Assembly: GCF_032884065.1 (NCBI RefSeq)
Contig: NC_088868.1
Coordinates: 3,529,043 to 3,593,042, forward strand
Origin: Artemia franciscana
Taxonomy: Eukaryota > Arthropoda > Branchiopoda > Anostraca > Artemiidae
DNA: 64,000 bases
Direction of reading: 5' to 3'
The notes under the pieces were generated by a model. The model searched no databases. It was given only the letters and a program-made list of their open reading frames with translations, and was not told where the DNA came from. A program made the translations under genes and the position numbers. Shown here in pieces: positions 1 through 13,300 of this stretch; within the stretch, counting starts at the first letter, position 1; the number at the start of each line of letters is the position of its first letter.

Positions 1-2515
1 AAGACGTAAACTCTGCAATGGCTCATTTCTTCGAAAAATTTAACGCTGCTTTTGACGAGTCATGCCCCAGAGTAAAAACACGAAAAGGAAAATATAATCA
101 ACCCATTCAACCGTGGATATCACCCTCCCTTTTGACCTCAATAAAACAAAAAAACTGTCTTTTAAAAAATTGTTATCATTCCCAAGCGAAGAAAATAAAA
201 CAACATTCAAAAAATACAAAAATCTACTTTCAAAAATAATACGTAATGCTAAAACAAAATTTTATTTTGATTCTTTTAGAGAAGTAAGTAAGTCACCAAA
301 GAAAACTTGGGAGCTAATCAATTCATGCTTAAATCGATCACCAAAAACTTCTAAACCATCAGAAATAAAGGACGCTCATGGTCATATAATTGAAAGGGAG
401 TTAGAAATAGCTAATTACATGAATTTGCATTTCGCGTCAATTGGACACTCGGTAGCCAACAAGCTCCAACATAACCTTCCCTATGGTCAATGTGATTATC
501 GTACATACCTTGTAAAGCCTTCTGTAAAATCTATGTTTTTAACACCGGTAACAGAGAAAGAGCTTGCCAATATTGGTAAGCTTTTGAAAAATGGGAATTC
601 CCCGGGGATTGATGAATCGTCTACGAACATTGTGAAAGTTGTTTTACCGAGTATTAATAAAGTAATGTGTCATTTGATAAATCTGTCATTTAGATCAGGA
701 ACTTTTCCGGATTCATTGAAGAAAGCAAAGGTGATACCACTGTATAAAAGCTCTGACTGGAGCGATTACACGAATTACAGACCGATATCTATTCTTTCAG
801 GCTTTTCTAAATTAATGGAGCGATGTTTTATAATCGAGTGTATAATTTCCTTACTTCGAATGATTATTTTTCAAAAAATCAGTATGGGTTTAGAAAGGGA
901 CATAGTACGCAGGACGCTATCCTGACAATGGTCCAATTTATTCACGAATGTCTTGATAAAAAAAATGATTCCTGCAAGTATTTTTTTGGATCTTGAGAAG
1001 GCATTTGACACGATTTGTCACGAAATATTATTGTTTAAATTAAGCCATGGCGGGATACGAGGACCAGCGCACGATTTTATCGCATCTTACCTAGCAGGTC
1101 GATCCCAAGTAACAACTATCAATAAAACAGCTTCGGATCCAAGCTTATTGCCCAATATTGGTGTTCCTCAGGGTTCAATTCTGGGACCACTGCTCTTCCT
1201 AATATACATAAATGACCTTCCATCAGCAACAGAAACCAACAGCCTGAATGTCCTTTTCGCCGATGATACTGGATCAACACTTGCAGGGAAGTCGGAAGAT
1301 GATGTCAAAGAGAAGCTGCAAATCGTGTTTTCCCAGCTGATTGTATGGCTAAAAGCTAATCTTTTGTCATTGAATGCCGCCAAAACGAAATTCATCATTC
1401 ATAGTAGACTTGGACACAAAGCAAAAGGAATTTCAACAATAATTGATCAGGCTACAGATATTCGAATTCAAAGGGTAACTTCACTCCGGTATCTTGGTAT
1501 AACTATTGATGAAAATCTATCTTATAAAGAACATTGTAATAGATCACGCGTTAAAATCGCCCAAGGAGTTGGTGTAATGAGGAGGCTTCAGCATTTTTTC
1601 CCCTATGAAGTTCTACGACTCATTTATTTTGCCTTGGTGTATTCCCATCTTACGTATTGTCCCCTAATTTATTTAGCAACTTTCAAATATCATATAAAAC
1701 CGCTACAGACTCTTCAAAACCGGGCTCTTCGAATTTTGCAAAGATATTTACCGTCACCTTCTTCCTATCCAAATAAATCTAAAACTGAAACTATATATTT
1801 ATTAACTAATATTTTGCCTGTTTCAGAATTATTCACTCTTCATTCTTTTTTATTCAAGGTAAAATATAACCGCTCAGAACTGCCTCCGTACTTTCGTACG
1901 AGAAATTTTTTCCATGAGGAACCTGACCATGTTTATGAAACCCGTAATAAATGGAGAATGCAGCACCTGAAATTAACCACTGAGAGATCACGGTTCTCGC
2001 CATATTTTTCGATCATGGGTTCATGGCATTTTTATCTACCATATATTGACTGCAGTAAATCTCTCCCACATATTAAAAAGCAACTTCATTCTATCCTTAT
2101 AAATAAATTCAAGAATTAGTAATAAAAAAAATCTTAAAGTGAATAGTTGTTTGTTTGATATTGATAAGGTGGGCTCATTTTATTTTTTGTCTATTATTTT
2201 TTTTTTTTCAAATAAGTTGCCAGTCATCGGTCACCCTCGCTTGCACACTGTTTTGTTTTGTTTTTCGGATTTATATTTGCCGAGTGTCAGTCGTTTTGTG
2301 GGTGGGTTCCCGTCTAGTGGCGAGTCGTGGATTTATTGATATTTATTTTATGCATTTGTTTTTGTTTCTTTTTTTTGTCAAATAGGTGTGCTATATTGTT
2401 ATACCGGGTCTTTGTCAATCGACCTTGTGTCTCCAGCTTGACCCTTTTTTTTATATATTGTGTGTGTTGTACAGAAGTTTAAATAAAATCTTGAATCTTG
2501 AAATCTTGACAGCGT
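1..2515 (+). mobile_element. LINE (non-LTR retrotransposon), 5' part cut by window edge
   Basis: The sequence encodes the distal part of a LINE ORF2: a linker after the endonuclease (18-900), the reverse transcriptase (about 760-1500) and a C-terminal region to the stop at 2119. A T-rich 3' UTR follows, ending near 2515 in a short repeated tail (cttgaat / cttgaaat / cttgac) just after an AATAAA at about 2483. Tails of short direct repeats instead of poly(A) are known from CR1/Jockey-like LINEs; the exact clade is not resolved here. The copy lies in the last visible intron of the minus-strand transporter gene, in the opposite orientation. Its 5' end is outside the window. Confidence 0.9.
18..2119 (+). 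pseudogene. LINE ORF2 reverse transcriptase, frame broken twice
   Basis: The reading frame starts upstream of the window. Visible RT motifs in order are VIPLYKSSDWSDYTNYRPIS (about 730-790), motif A FLDLEKAFDT (about 985-1015), motif B GVPQGSILGPLLF (about 1160-1198) and the catalytic box FADDT (about 1256-1270). A C-terminal block with YETR and RSRFSPYF follows, as in CR1/Jockey-type elements. Two frame changes occur, one near 850-880 after a run of six A and one near 975-985 at a run of seven T. Both could be real decay or homopolymer errors. The catalytic aspartates are present, so the copy is fairly young. Confidence 0.88.
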
Positions 2516-4119
2516 AGAGTCCGTAGTAATGTCCTGATTAGTTTAAAAGAACAAGGTGCAAAGCTAGGACAAAGGTACAAAGACAAATTGTTTTATCGTA
2601 TATAATTTTACCCACAATGTTATACGTGATAGACCTGTTGAAACCATAGAATAAGATAAGAATCAGAGAAAGGCCGAAACCTAGAGTTCAAACATATGGA
2701 GAGAGTTCAATTCACTAGTGAATATTTAATTTCAAAATTAAATTTCTTTTATTTTACTATAATTAAATTACTGTATCTTAGCTTAATTCTTAATTAATTT
2801 TCGGCTGAATTGTCAAGCCGACAAATTTCTAATCAATCTGACATTAACATAATAATAAAAGAAATTCTTCAGTTTAACCTTTAAAATAAAGAATTTGAAC
2901 CAAATTTGTCCGTAAAATTTCGCATTCCTTGTCTTTGTTATTGGTAGGTTATTTTGTCACGTGGAATTTCTTACGATGATTTTTATTCATCAATCCTTCA
3001 ATTTTAATATTTAGTCCTAAAATGAAAATTCTGCTTTTGTCGATAGCAAGATTTAGCTTTATTCTTCTACCAAATTACATTTTTGAAATTAGTATTTTTA
3101 GAAAGAACACCATTTCGAGAATTGGTCGAAAATAGCTATACAAATTTCCTAATTTTTAAGTAAGTTTAGAACATTAAAAAAAAGTATAAGAAATATGATT
3201 ATTCTGGCGTTTTAATAGAATAGACCTGAAACTGATGGATTCATTTATACAAGTATCTTGACCTTTTGAAGCAAATTACTGCTGTAGATATGTAACAAAA
3301 TTGTAGAGGGAGCACAAGTTTTAAGATGTGAGTTTTTCTGTTATTTTGTTTTTTATTGTGTTTCCTATTCCCCAATTTTTATTTTGTTTAATTTTGATTA
3401 GTTTGTTTTGTTTTTTTTTCTTTTTTTTGTTGATAAAGGCTTCCGTTGGAAGAAGCGCCAAAATATTTGCAGTCTTAATCCTACTAATTAAAAAGCAGAA
3501 ATTTATTATTCTCTTTCCTTCTTATTTTAATTGCTACTATTATTTCATTTATTTTTATTATCTTATTTATCTTTTATTTTGCTATTTATTTTTATTTTAC
3601 TAATTAGTTTATTATTCTTGTCTTATTGGTTAATTAGCAAAACCAGAATATTTATTCTCGAATTAACAAAACGTTCATTAACAAAACTATTCTCGAATTA
3701 ACAAAACGAATTAAGAAAACAAAATATTTATTAACGAATTAACATAATAATTAACAAAACTAGAATTAGCAAGGATTGGTCAGTGTATCATGTACTATTG
3801 TCACTTTTCCAAACTGCCTGTTTCATAAACTTAACCATTTCAGCAAATTAGAGGCTTATTTATGAATGACATCCTTTTTTAAATAAAGGTAGGACCCCTG
3901 ACCAAAGCCGTATCCAGGGGGGGGGAAGTTTATCAGATTTGAACACCACCATCCCCCTCACCCGAAATTTATGTGTGACTCGTGAAAAAGTAACAAAAAT
4001 ACATATAAAATTTTTAATACATTCTGAATAGTGTTTTTTCGTAAATCCCTCCCCCCTCTGCAAAAATTCCTAGATACACTCTTGCTCCAAACAATAAAAT
4101 TCAGAAAACTATAGCTTAC
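2516..4119. other. Intron sequence, AT-rich, no gene seen
   Basis: This lies between the LINE tail and transporter exon 7. It is AT-rich and contains a T-rich stretch at 3328-3600 and loosely repeated 'attaacaaaac' words at 3640-3770. A fragment with a G run at about 3917-3926 follows the words 'gccgtatccag'. The same short G-run fragment type recurs at about 5455-5490 and 57845-57875, so it is probably a dispersed repeat. The transmembrane-looking translation at 3328-3603 is a product of the T-richness. I could not find exons for TM7-12 of the transporter here. Confidence 0.5.
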
Positions 4120-4313
4120 GTTCTTCCTCAATTGCCTCTTCTTCGATAACCTCAGTGAATCTCCTTGTTGAGCGAGGAATTGACATCATGCTTTGACGGA
4201 ATTGGGATAAATTTTGTGACTGATTAAATTCAGGGATATTTTTGATTGAACCAGAATAAAATATATCTTTTCGGGTCAAAGGACGCGTAAAACTCCTTAA
4301 AGACGCAGATGAT
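4120..4313 (-). CDS. Transporter exon 7 (central loop)
   Basis: The acceptor 'ttttttctag' precedes the exon and the donor GTAAGC follows GAAGAAC. It encodes SSASLRSFTRPLTRKDIF, then YSGSIKNIPEFNQSQNLSQF and a Glu-rich end. The phase (two bases from exon 6, one base carried out) fits exon 6. An apparent stop at 4109-4111 lies beyond the donor and is intronic. Confidence 0.85.
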
Positions 4314-7300
4314 CTAGAAAAAAAAGAATCAAACAAAATATTTTTAGAGATATTTTTGATAGAGGATAAACTACAATCGAACCTAAGGCTCAATACAAGT
4401 TCCTCAACATATGTAGCAGACATATGTGTATGCATAAACCATCTTTGTATAGTCTTCCACTTTGCGAATCTGAAGAAGGATAATGACAGTTCTAGCAATG
4501 CAAAAAAAACGAAAAAAGAAGGAAAAATGCCTATGTTGAGCTATGCGTTATACTACTACTGCTACTACTAACAACTTACTACGGAACCAATCCACCTAAG
4601 GCCATCACAGCTACTCACGCTCCTCCTCAATCCAAAACTTTTCAAGGCCCCCCTCTTTAACCCTTCCAGGAAGTTACTATTTTCCTTAAATCTTTTCTTA
4701 CATCCTCCCACAGCTTAGATACCAATACGTTATGAAAACTGGATTTATTTTTGAGACACAGTGCGCGGTAGCAATGCTAGCGGCTGAAGACAGCAAACTG
4801 GCACGTATTCAACAAAACTATTCACCCCGATTGCAAAATTAATGCAACAAAACAAAATTACGTTTTCGCCTATGGTGTTGTAGTACGATCTACGCGTCGG
4901 AGCGCGGGCTTGGAGGAGGCGCCAAGTTCAGAGCTCTGTACCAAAAGCTTCTCATGGGCAAGATACGAGTTTTCATGACTGTATATTGGCATCTAAGCTG
5001 TGCATCCTCCCACCTATTTCGGGAGCGACAAACTTTTCGTTCAGCCATAGACGGTTGCCCAATAAGGATGACCTTGGGCAATCTATCATCCTTCGTCCGC
5101 AAAAAGTGTCCTATCCGTCTCACCCTTTCTCTCATTATAGCCCTAAAAAGTGGCTATGATGTTTTTCCAATATAGCCTATGAGTTATGAATTTTCAAATT
5201 TAAAATAAATTGAGTTACGAAAGCAGTATGTGTCGAGTATATATCGAAATAGTGATGAGATACTTGAGTTTGTGGAGCCCTCATCTGATTCGTCTGTAAG
5301 ACTCTATCCTTAGAAAAACGGAAGCAATTTTGCGTAGCTGAACGTTATTATTGAACGTTGCTGAACGCGGGCCTAGGTCTACAAAAAACCAAAAAGCGCA
5401 TTGAAATGTTTTATATGGATCTTAGTTTAGTTTTTACGACCTGGACAAAAATCTAGGAGGGGGGGGGGCTTGACCCCCCGGATACAGCCTTAGCAACTGG
5501 TAACCAATTTCAGGTTGGTAAAATACAGGCCTTGTTTGATAGGTAAAGTTTCAAGGAAGACCAGAAAATTTTGGGTTCATAACCATACCAAACCTAATTC
5601 ACATAATGACGTTATTTGGTTATTTACGGTCCCCAAAATTAATCGTCTTCTGTTAGACCTTAGCTTAAAGCTCTGATCAAACCAAAAGGAATTTCCTTCA
5701 GAAAACCCGAAGAGAAACACAAGAGACTTTTAAGACACGAATGTTTCGTGTTAGATAATTTTTAGGCTAATCTTGCAACATCAATGAAAAAAAAACTACA
5801 ATAAAATGCAATATCTAGACAAAATAAAATGGTTTTGACCTTAAATAAGGTAGTTCTTGTTGTTTTGCTTAGAATCAACAACATATCCCTGTGTTTAACA
5901 ACATAAGAACCTTTCTTCATTAAGGAAAAGAAATCCAAAGAATATTGGCCCGCCTCAAAGGATTTAAAAAAAAAATCCTTTTTGCGCCAGAACTATCCTT
6001 AAATTGGCCATTGGCCTGACCAGCGTCATACCCTAGTTCTTTATTGTACAGCTTTGATACCATGGATATAGGATCTCAGGGATTTCCTGGAAGGGAAATG
6101 GGCAAAGTTAAAAAAAAACTTTTTTTCGAAGTGTCCTTTTTTATAATTTCACTCGTTCTGTCACTTTGATATATTTTTGTTTTTCAAGGAAAAGAAGCGA
6201 AATGGCGCATGCGCAATTATTTTACTTATTTTTACTTATCTTTACTAATTTTTTACTTATATAAGTAAAAAAAAAACCTTAAATACCAGTAACTGAGGTG
6301 AAAGTGAGGTTAGTAAGAAAATCCCCATAACAAGAGACTGAAATGTACACGGTCATAAGGCCTTCGGGAATTGTCTAGGAGGAGGTGGTAAGTTTTTTGA
6401 GAAAGAACGTTTGTCTTACTGAAGTCCTTCCTTTTTTTTACAATTTTACTAACTTTTGCCATATTTAAATAGTTTTTTTGCGCCTGAACTGCGATTAAAA
6501 GGGCCACTGGCATGGCTAGCGACATGTCCTAGTTCTTTATGGTAATTTTTTTTTTAAGAAAAAAAAAAGAAAATACTGATTTTTTTTACCAACCAATAGA
6601 ATGTAGACAATATTCATAGATGTTTATTCTATTTAAGAATCCTTAAGTTTTGTTGTATATCAGCTGTGTCAAAAAAAAAGAAGAAAGAAATAAAATAAAA
6701 TAAAATTCGAATCATTTCGATCTCCTATGCTGGATGATTTTTTCTTATTGTCTCTCCAATGTAGTTCATTTCAATAGAAATATATTTCGTCTACTAGCTG
6801 TTAGTTTCCCTTTCTTCATAACAAATTCTCTAAATTTTCTCTCTTAATAAAACTTTAACTCTCCTAATTAGCAAAATACTCTTAATAAAATAGAGACTTA
6901 CGCAATACTGGGTGTTGCTCTTGCAGTGAACATAAAACTGTATTCACTGTGATTATCGCCAACGCTCTGAAAACAAAACGTATAAATAAACAATTAAATA
7001 AATTTCATAAATTAATTAAAGTTAATTAGTTGATTATATTAAAGAAATAAACAAAAATAATTGACAAGGTAATATGCTCACAATACAAACACCTTTTTGC
7101 AACACACAGACACCCGACGTCACAACAACAGCGTAGACTGCTCCTCCACCCCACTCTTTTCGGAGCTTCATTTTTGCTACCGTGAAATTCCCGCATCCAT
7201 AAATCTTTGATTGTAAAACGGATGTTAAAAACATAATTGGATTTTAATGCATGAAAGATTCTATATGAAAAAACAGCTTATGCTATAAGTGGACTGTGCA

Positions 7301-10300
7301 ACAATCTAACAGTTTATAAAAACTTTAAAGCTCATTTACTCGTTCCAATTTCGACATGCTGGTCACAAAATAAACTCTAGCTGTCGATGATCACCCGAAG
7401 TTGCTCGGGATCGCTCAGGTCATATCTGGCCAACACTCGTGTATGATGAGGTCAGCCAAAAGCATTGGCCAGGTCTAAGGCTTAGCGTTGCTATGGAAGC
7501 GAAGGGATGAGTGCTGATGAGAAATTTCAGAGGAAAAATACTTTTAATTTCAATGTTCAAGAAACACTAGATAGTTAGAAAAAAATGGAAGTCCAAATTT
7601 TCAGGGCCAATAGCAAACCAGAAATCCTCGGTGGTGATGACAGGAGAATTTAAGCAAAATTTCAAAAATAAAGAGTCTTAAAAGTTCAAACTTCCGAGTA
7701 CCAGTTCATGAGCTAAAAACCCTGAGTGCCAACAGATTACGGTCGACAGTACAAGCAGATCCCCCCCCCCAAAAAAAAAACCGTGTACAGAGATGCACCA
7801 GCGGTTGCATCCAGTCAAGGTTTAACTGCTGCTTTTAAGACAGACCAGAGGGTGACATGACAGCCTGATAAGTAGCTATGCAATTTTTTAACTGTTATTC
7901 TGGAAGGTCAAATTTTCCTCAATAGAGCGATCCTGGGATCAAAGGCTAAAAGGTGGACAGTGCTTGTGGCACGCAATAGTCGCGCGCAGACGGCGTGGCT
8001 TCGCTGCTTAGGCAGAGATTTTGTTGAGTTTTCGTCTTAAGATATACTTTGATGCTCAAAGGTCAGCATTACATCCACAGTGAGAAGATTCCAAAAAAAA
8101 AATAGTTTTCCATTCAGCGCAAATCTTTCTAACAGTAACAACCAGTTTGGGACTTCCACGAAAACCCAAAATCAAAATAATGTCTTCATTTTTAGTCACG
8201 TCTTATTCATATACTGCACAATCAATCAATCCTTATAAATATATTATACAATACGATCCGGTCCATTGTTTTTTTTTTTTTTTTAGTTATCAACATTGAG
8301 AATTTTTGTCCTCGGCCATAGGGAAACCTGACCACATTTAGAAACCTCATGAAGAGGAAACTATACTAGACCTAGACAAAAGCGTGCATTCAGATTACCT
8401 ATTCACATCATAACACATGATTATCAATATGGATATTAATTGTGAGTTCTTATGATATTTCTAATATTTATATTAAGATCAAAACTATATATAAAGTTTC
8501 AAGTGTTGAAATCAGAAAAGAAGTTGAGCTGATAAACAAAAAATTTTGATTTTGAATTACAATCACCTTGGTGAACTGTGATGAAAAACTTCAGTGATGG
8601 CTAATTGGATTAATAACAAGACAGATAGTCTGAGTGAGAGGCAAAGCTGGCATAAGCCCTTTTTCAGAATTGTATAAAAACGATGTCATTTCACTTGTTG
8701 ATAGATAGTCTATAATCCATCCAAGAGCAGAGCTGAAGTAGAACTAACGTCCACCCTATGGCAGAACCACAATACTCTCAGGGCAACTGAGATTTTCAGT
8801 TGCCCTGAGAGTAGAACCTGTGGATTCCACCTTAAATTTTACCTGTATGTCCTTGTGGACCTGGTTGGTCATACATTTTTTGAACAGTTTTTAGATCTCC
8901 AATCGCCTTCAAATGTCTAAAAGAACTAATAAACCAGTTTAATTACTGTTAACATAAGCCTATCTACCTTAATTCTGCCCTAGGATGGATGATAGACATG
9001 ATCATCAAGAAGTAAAAAGAATCATTTTTATACAAGCTTTAGAATAATTTTCAAAAAAGCATTTTTATGCCAGCTTTACTTCTAACAGAAACTTTATGTC
9101 TTGGCTTTACTCTAATTAGCCATGGGTCTCAAAGTTTTCATTACTTTAATCTGGTTGATAATTTCAAATTTATATCTACTTATTTTTACTTGCTAGGAAA
9201 TTATTTACCAGGTCTTTTATAACCTGGATAAAGTGAAAAATATAAAGATTATAAGGTAAAATACGTAAAGCAAAAAAATATATAAAGTAAAGAAATATAA
9301 AGTAGAGTAAAAACATATGCAAAAAATATATAAAGTATAACCTGGATAAAGTAAAACTTAAAACTAAACATGAAAGCACATAGTGATCACGATAGACAGT
9401 GCAGTCCTTGGTTAGTTACAAAATATGACATGACTATTCAATATCTTCACAAATTTTAGCTTTCTGGGGAACAGGAAATGAAATTTTTTTCACTTTCTAA
9501 CAAATTTAGAGACAGTATTTTCTTTTTAATTATTTTATGTTGGTATTTTACTCTTTTTGGTAAATCCTCTAAGACAGAAAAGTATATATTTTTACATTTC
9601 ATCTTGTCAATTGTCGTACGTTCAATGAAGCTAAATAGTCCCAAGAGGCTAAGGCAAAAAGAAACAAAATACTAATTTACAACATTTAGCAACCCTGGAC
9701 GATTCATGGATCTGCGAAAAAACCCTTAATCCTCTTGTTCGGTAATGGATTGCCAATTAGATTTCTTTCGTTCTTGGAATTTTTTTTCTTCGCATATTAT
9801 GCTAGAGCTATTCTAGAGAGGAATTAGACCTCTTCTAGAGGTACAAGTCAAAAGGAGTTGTAGTTTCTAGTATTAGATTCTAGAGTTAAACACACTATCA
9901 AAACAGCGGAGAGTATTGCTTCTATATGGCTTTTTTCATACAAACATTGCTTTGGGCAAAATTCGAAATAGGTTTCCAAGAAACTTAATAAAGGATTTCA
10001 AATTAAAATTAATTGCTAACCGACCCTGATTGTACAATGTAGAAATAGTCGAATCATCGTTTAATCGTCGAATCATTTACCCATTGCTTAACGGATATTC
10101 TAAAATCTTGATACTCGTTTTCGCTTACCTGTTGACAAGTCCTTTAGAAGCTGCCAGAACTATCTTCTTGGAGCTTTTTTCAATTATGCAATAATAATTG
10201 AATAATTATGTTTTTATATATTCAATTATAAAAATATATATTTTTTTCAATTATTTTTTGAGGATTTTTCAATTTTGAATTTTTTCTTAATTTGAGGATT

Positions 10301-13300
10301 TTTTTTTCAATTATAGATGATAACGATAATTATTTTCAAATGTCGTTCTTCCTACGAGAATTTAGTGAATAAAGGGTGCCCGTTCAGATAATAACGGGTG
10401 TCCTTTAAGATAATAACGTGTACCAGTTAAGATACCCGTTACTTAATGGGTATTTGAACATACAAATAGAGCTCAATTTTCTTAGCAGTGAATCATTCCT
10501 TTAATGGAATCTAGTGAATACCGGGTACCTGTTGATAAAAATAACGGGTATTTGAACGGATATATAAAAATACAGATATATTTCATTTATCGACATTGTT
10601 TAAACTATGATTATTATACTTTATTTTAAAAGATAGTCATTGCCTAACCTGCTTCCGTGTTAGATTATAGAGACGGAAATTAAGTCAGTTTCTCTCAACG
10701 TCCGGGTATCCATTTCCTAAAAAACCAAGGTCTTTACTGACATTTGAAAGTCACGTCCTTTGGAGTTTAAGTGAATTTTAATGACAAGTTTCCATCTGTG
10801 TAATTAGTTCAAGTTTTGTCCTAGTCATGTGATCATTTATCCTCCAAACTCTGTTATGTGTAAAAAGAAAAATTATACATCGTACAAACTTTATGAAAGT
10901 TAGAGACGCTAGAAATCCTCAGTCAGTCGAGCCTCATATTGTCTGCTAACGCTACCACAAGCTGTGAAAGAAGACACGCATATTATTAGGGAAGTAAAAG
11001 AATATACTAAAGAAATAAATGAGAAAAGGAGAACTTGTACTACTATGGGGCATACTGAATAACAGGTACCGTTTAGAAAAATAACGGGTACCCGTTGGAT
11101 AGCGGGTATTTAAAAACGTAGATACCTTTATAGTTAATTTCGCTTACCTGTTGACGAGTCCTTGAAAAACTGGCACGAGAGATGGACCTTGCTGGAGCAA
11201 GGAATTTATTCTCAATAATGGGCATTGAATCGTTCTGTCTAATGGAATCCCTTTGGATAGCAACAACTGGCTGGGTCATATTTCTGGGTAGTCCATTGGG
11301 CGGCTGAGTGCCATTTGTGGTGACTCTATTTTCGCTGTTTTTCTTCACAATTTCAATTCCATTCCCAATTGGATCTTTCTTCAATGAATCAGGTTCATTA
11401 ACAACTTTTGTTTCACTAAAATAATATTTTAGTAAATAAATAATAAATCAAATACAATGAAAGGAAAAAAAATATATATACAGTTAAATTACAGGAATAT
11501 AAATGCTTTTCAAACACTATAATAATATAGATGAAAAAAAAGTGCGGGGTTTTCTCCCAACCATTGAACTCTTCTCTTTGCCGGGAAAGCATTAAGTTTT
11601 TCTAAATATTTGAACTTTTCTGCTTCATTAGTCTGCTTTAATTATGAATATCTGCTTTTTCGATTCTATCTTTAATTGTATTTTAAGTATAATGTTCTTC
11701 AATTAATTGTCTTTATTAGGAAGCCAGTAGGTAGCAAAAACTGGTCATGATGACATCAGTACTTATCGTAATTTCCGCAGAGTTTCTTTTATGCTGATTT
11801 TTATTAGTTTTTTTTATGAGGCACCAAATGCCCCCATCCCTCCCCCCTAAAAAAAACAACCGAGATTAGTTTAGATACATCGCCAAAAAGAACAACTCGC
11901 CCTATATTAAAATCTATGAAATAATTATAGGTGTCACATGACCCCTTACAAGTCAGAAACTTTTCTTTTAGTCTTAAATTGATGTATATCAAAGAATTTT
12001 TTGTAGCGCCCTTTCACTCACTATATTCGTTGCACTCGGCAGCTCTGGTCGTCAGCACACATGAATGGCACTCGCTTCGCTTCGGTGATGCTTGGGTCTT
12101 AGGACCTTGAATGAGGTCATTCCAAGTCCATTTTTTTTATAGAATTTCTATTGTTTAAAATTTTTCTCAAGCTTCCAGTATATCTTGAAAAATTTAATGT
12201 GAGGCTTGAATTGCTTAGTTATTTACAGAGAGCATAAATAAATACTTTCCTTAGCGACTCTCTGCTTACAATAAGCAGAATTCTTGCACGTCATTAGCAG
12301 CCCTTACATCCTTTTTATCAGTTTCCTTTTCTCAGCTTTGAAATTTTTAAGTCCCAAAACCAATTTTCTGTTAAAAGTGTAAGTCTCTGCTAGAAGCTGA
12401 CAATAATGAGTAAAACAGAGTCCCATAATTTTGGTTCATATTCACTACTAAAGAAAATCCAATATTTTTAAGTTCTCCAACAAACGGCGAAAGAATAAAA
12501 TATCCAAAGTGGACCTGGAGCTCAAAAATAATCAAATCCTTCAGGAGATGTGAATTATTTTGAAAATTTTCATTGTTTTGAAATTCCTACTACCTATTGG
12601 AGAACTCAAGAGTAAACAGCAACGATTAGTGGCATCAATGCACGATAATTTACAAAGGAGATGGGGCAAATGTAATTCTCTAAAATCAATAGGGGGGGGG
12701 AACCTATCATTTTTTCGACAAGAAAATGCCCAAAAATGAATTTTTAGTGTAATTATCCCCCCCCCAAACAATGTGATTCCAAGATTCAAGGGGGGGGGGG
12801 CAAAAGAGCAAACGGTGACAATCAGAGGTGTCAATTCGAAAAGCTTAGAGGGGAGCCAAAGGTATTTTTTTCAGAATCTAGGTGGAGCTTATGTGTCATT
12901 TTTTCAATATCTCCAAAAAAATACTCAAAAAAGGCATTTCAATGAAAATACCAAACAAAAAGGTATTTTTCTAAATCAAAGTGGTCAAAAAATCTAGGCA
13001 GAACATATCCTACCCCCCCCCCCCAAACCTCTTAACACCCAAAACACTACCCCTACCCCATTTTGTCTGAACAGCTCAAAATGTTTTCTAAATAAGTGTT
13101 TGGCAATTCGGTGGATAAAGCTTGCACATGTATAACAACGGTATATTATAATATTTACTCGCCAAAAACTCTTTGCGCGCTATAAGCCATACTTGTCAGT
13201 CGAGAGGTTACAAATTTCTCCAGGATGACTGAGATTTCTCATCGTTGCAAGGGATCAAGCTTCGTTAATCGAACAAGGCAAAATATAAAGGTGCATAATT

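Larger units (their letters stand above)
6967..10123. other. Part of transporter intron 5: repeats, no gene
   Basis: No exon was recognised. It contains a C-run/A-run junction near 7761-7780, a copy of a dispersed repeat at 8565-8750, an 18-bp perfect hairpin at 8773-8813, and an A-rich stretch at 9190-9370 in which 'cctggataaagta' is repeated. The short reading frames at 9176-9675 are low-complexity. Confidence 0.45.

Noticed and set aside
2139-2385. Small proteins after the LINE stop
   Set aside because: They lie in the T-rich 3' UTR of the LINE.
3328-3603. Multi-pass membrane protein
   Set aside because: T-rich low-complexity DNA gives Phe/Leu/Ile-rich frames; no splice sites or homology.
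12690-13025. G-quadruplex regulatory cluster
   Set aside because: G and C runs are common in this genome's repeats and occur on both strands here; no promoter or gene start is nearby.
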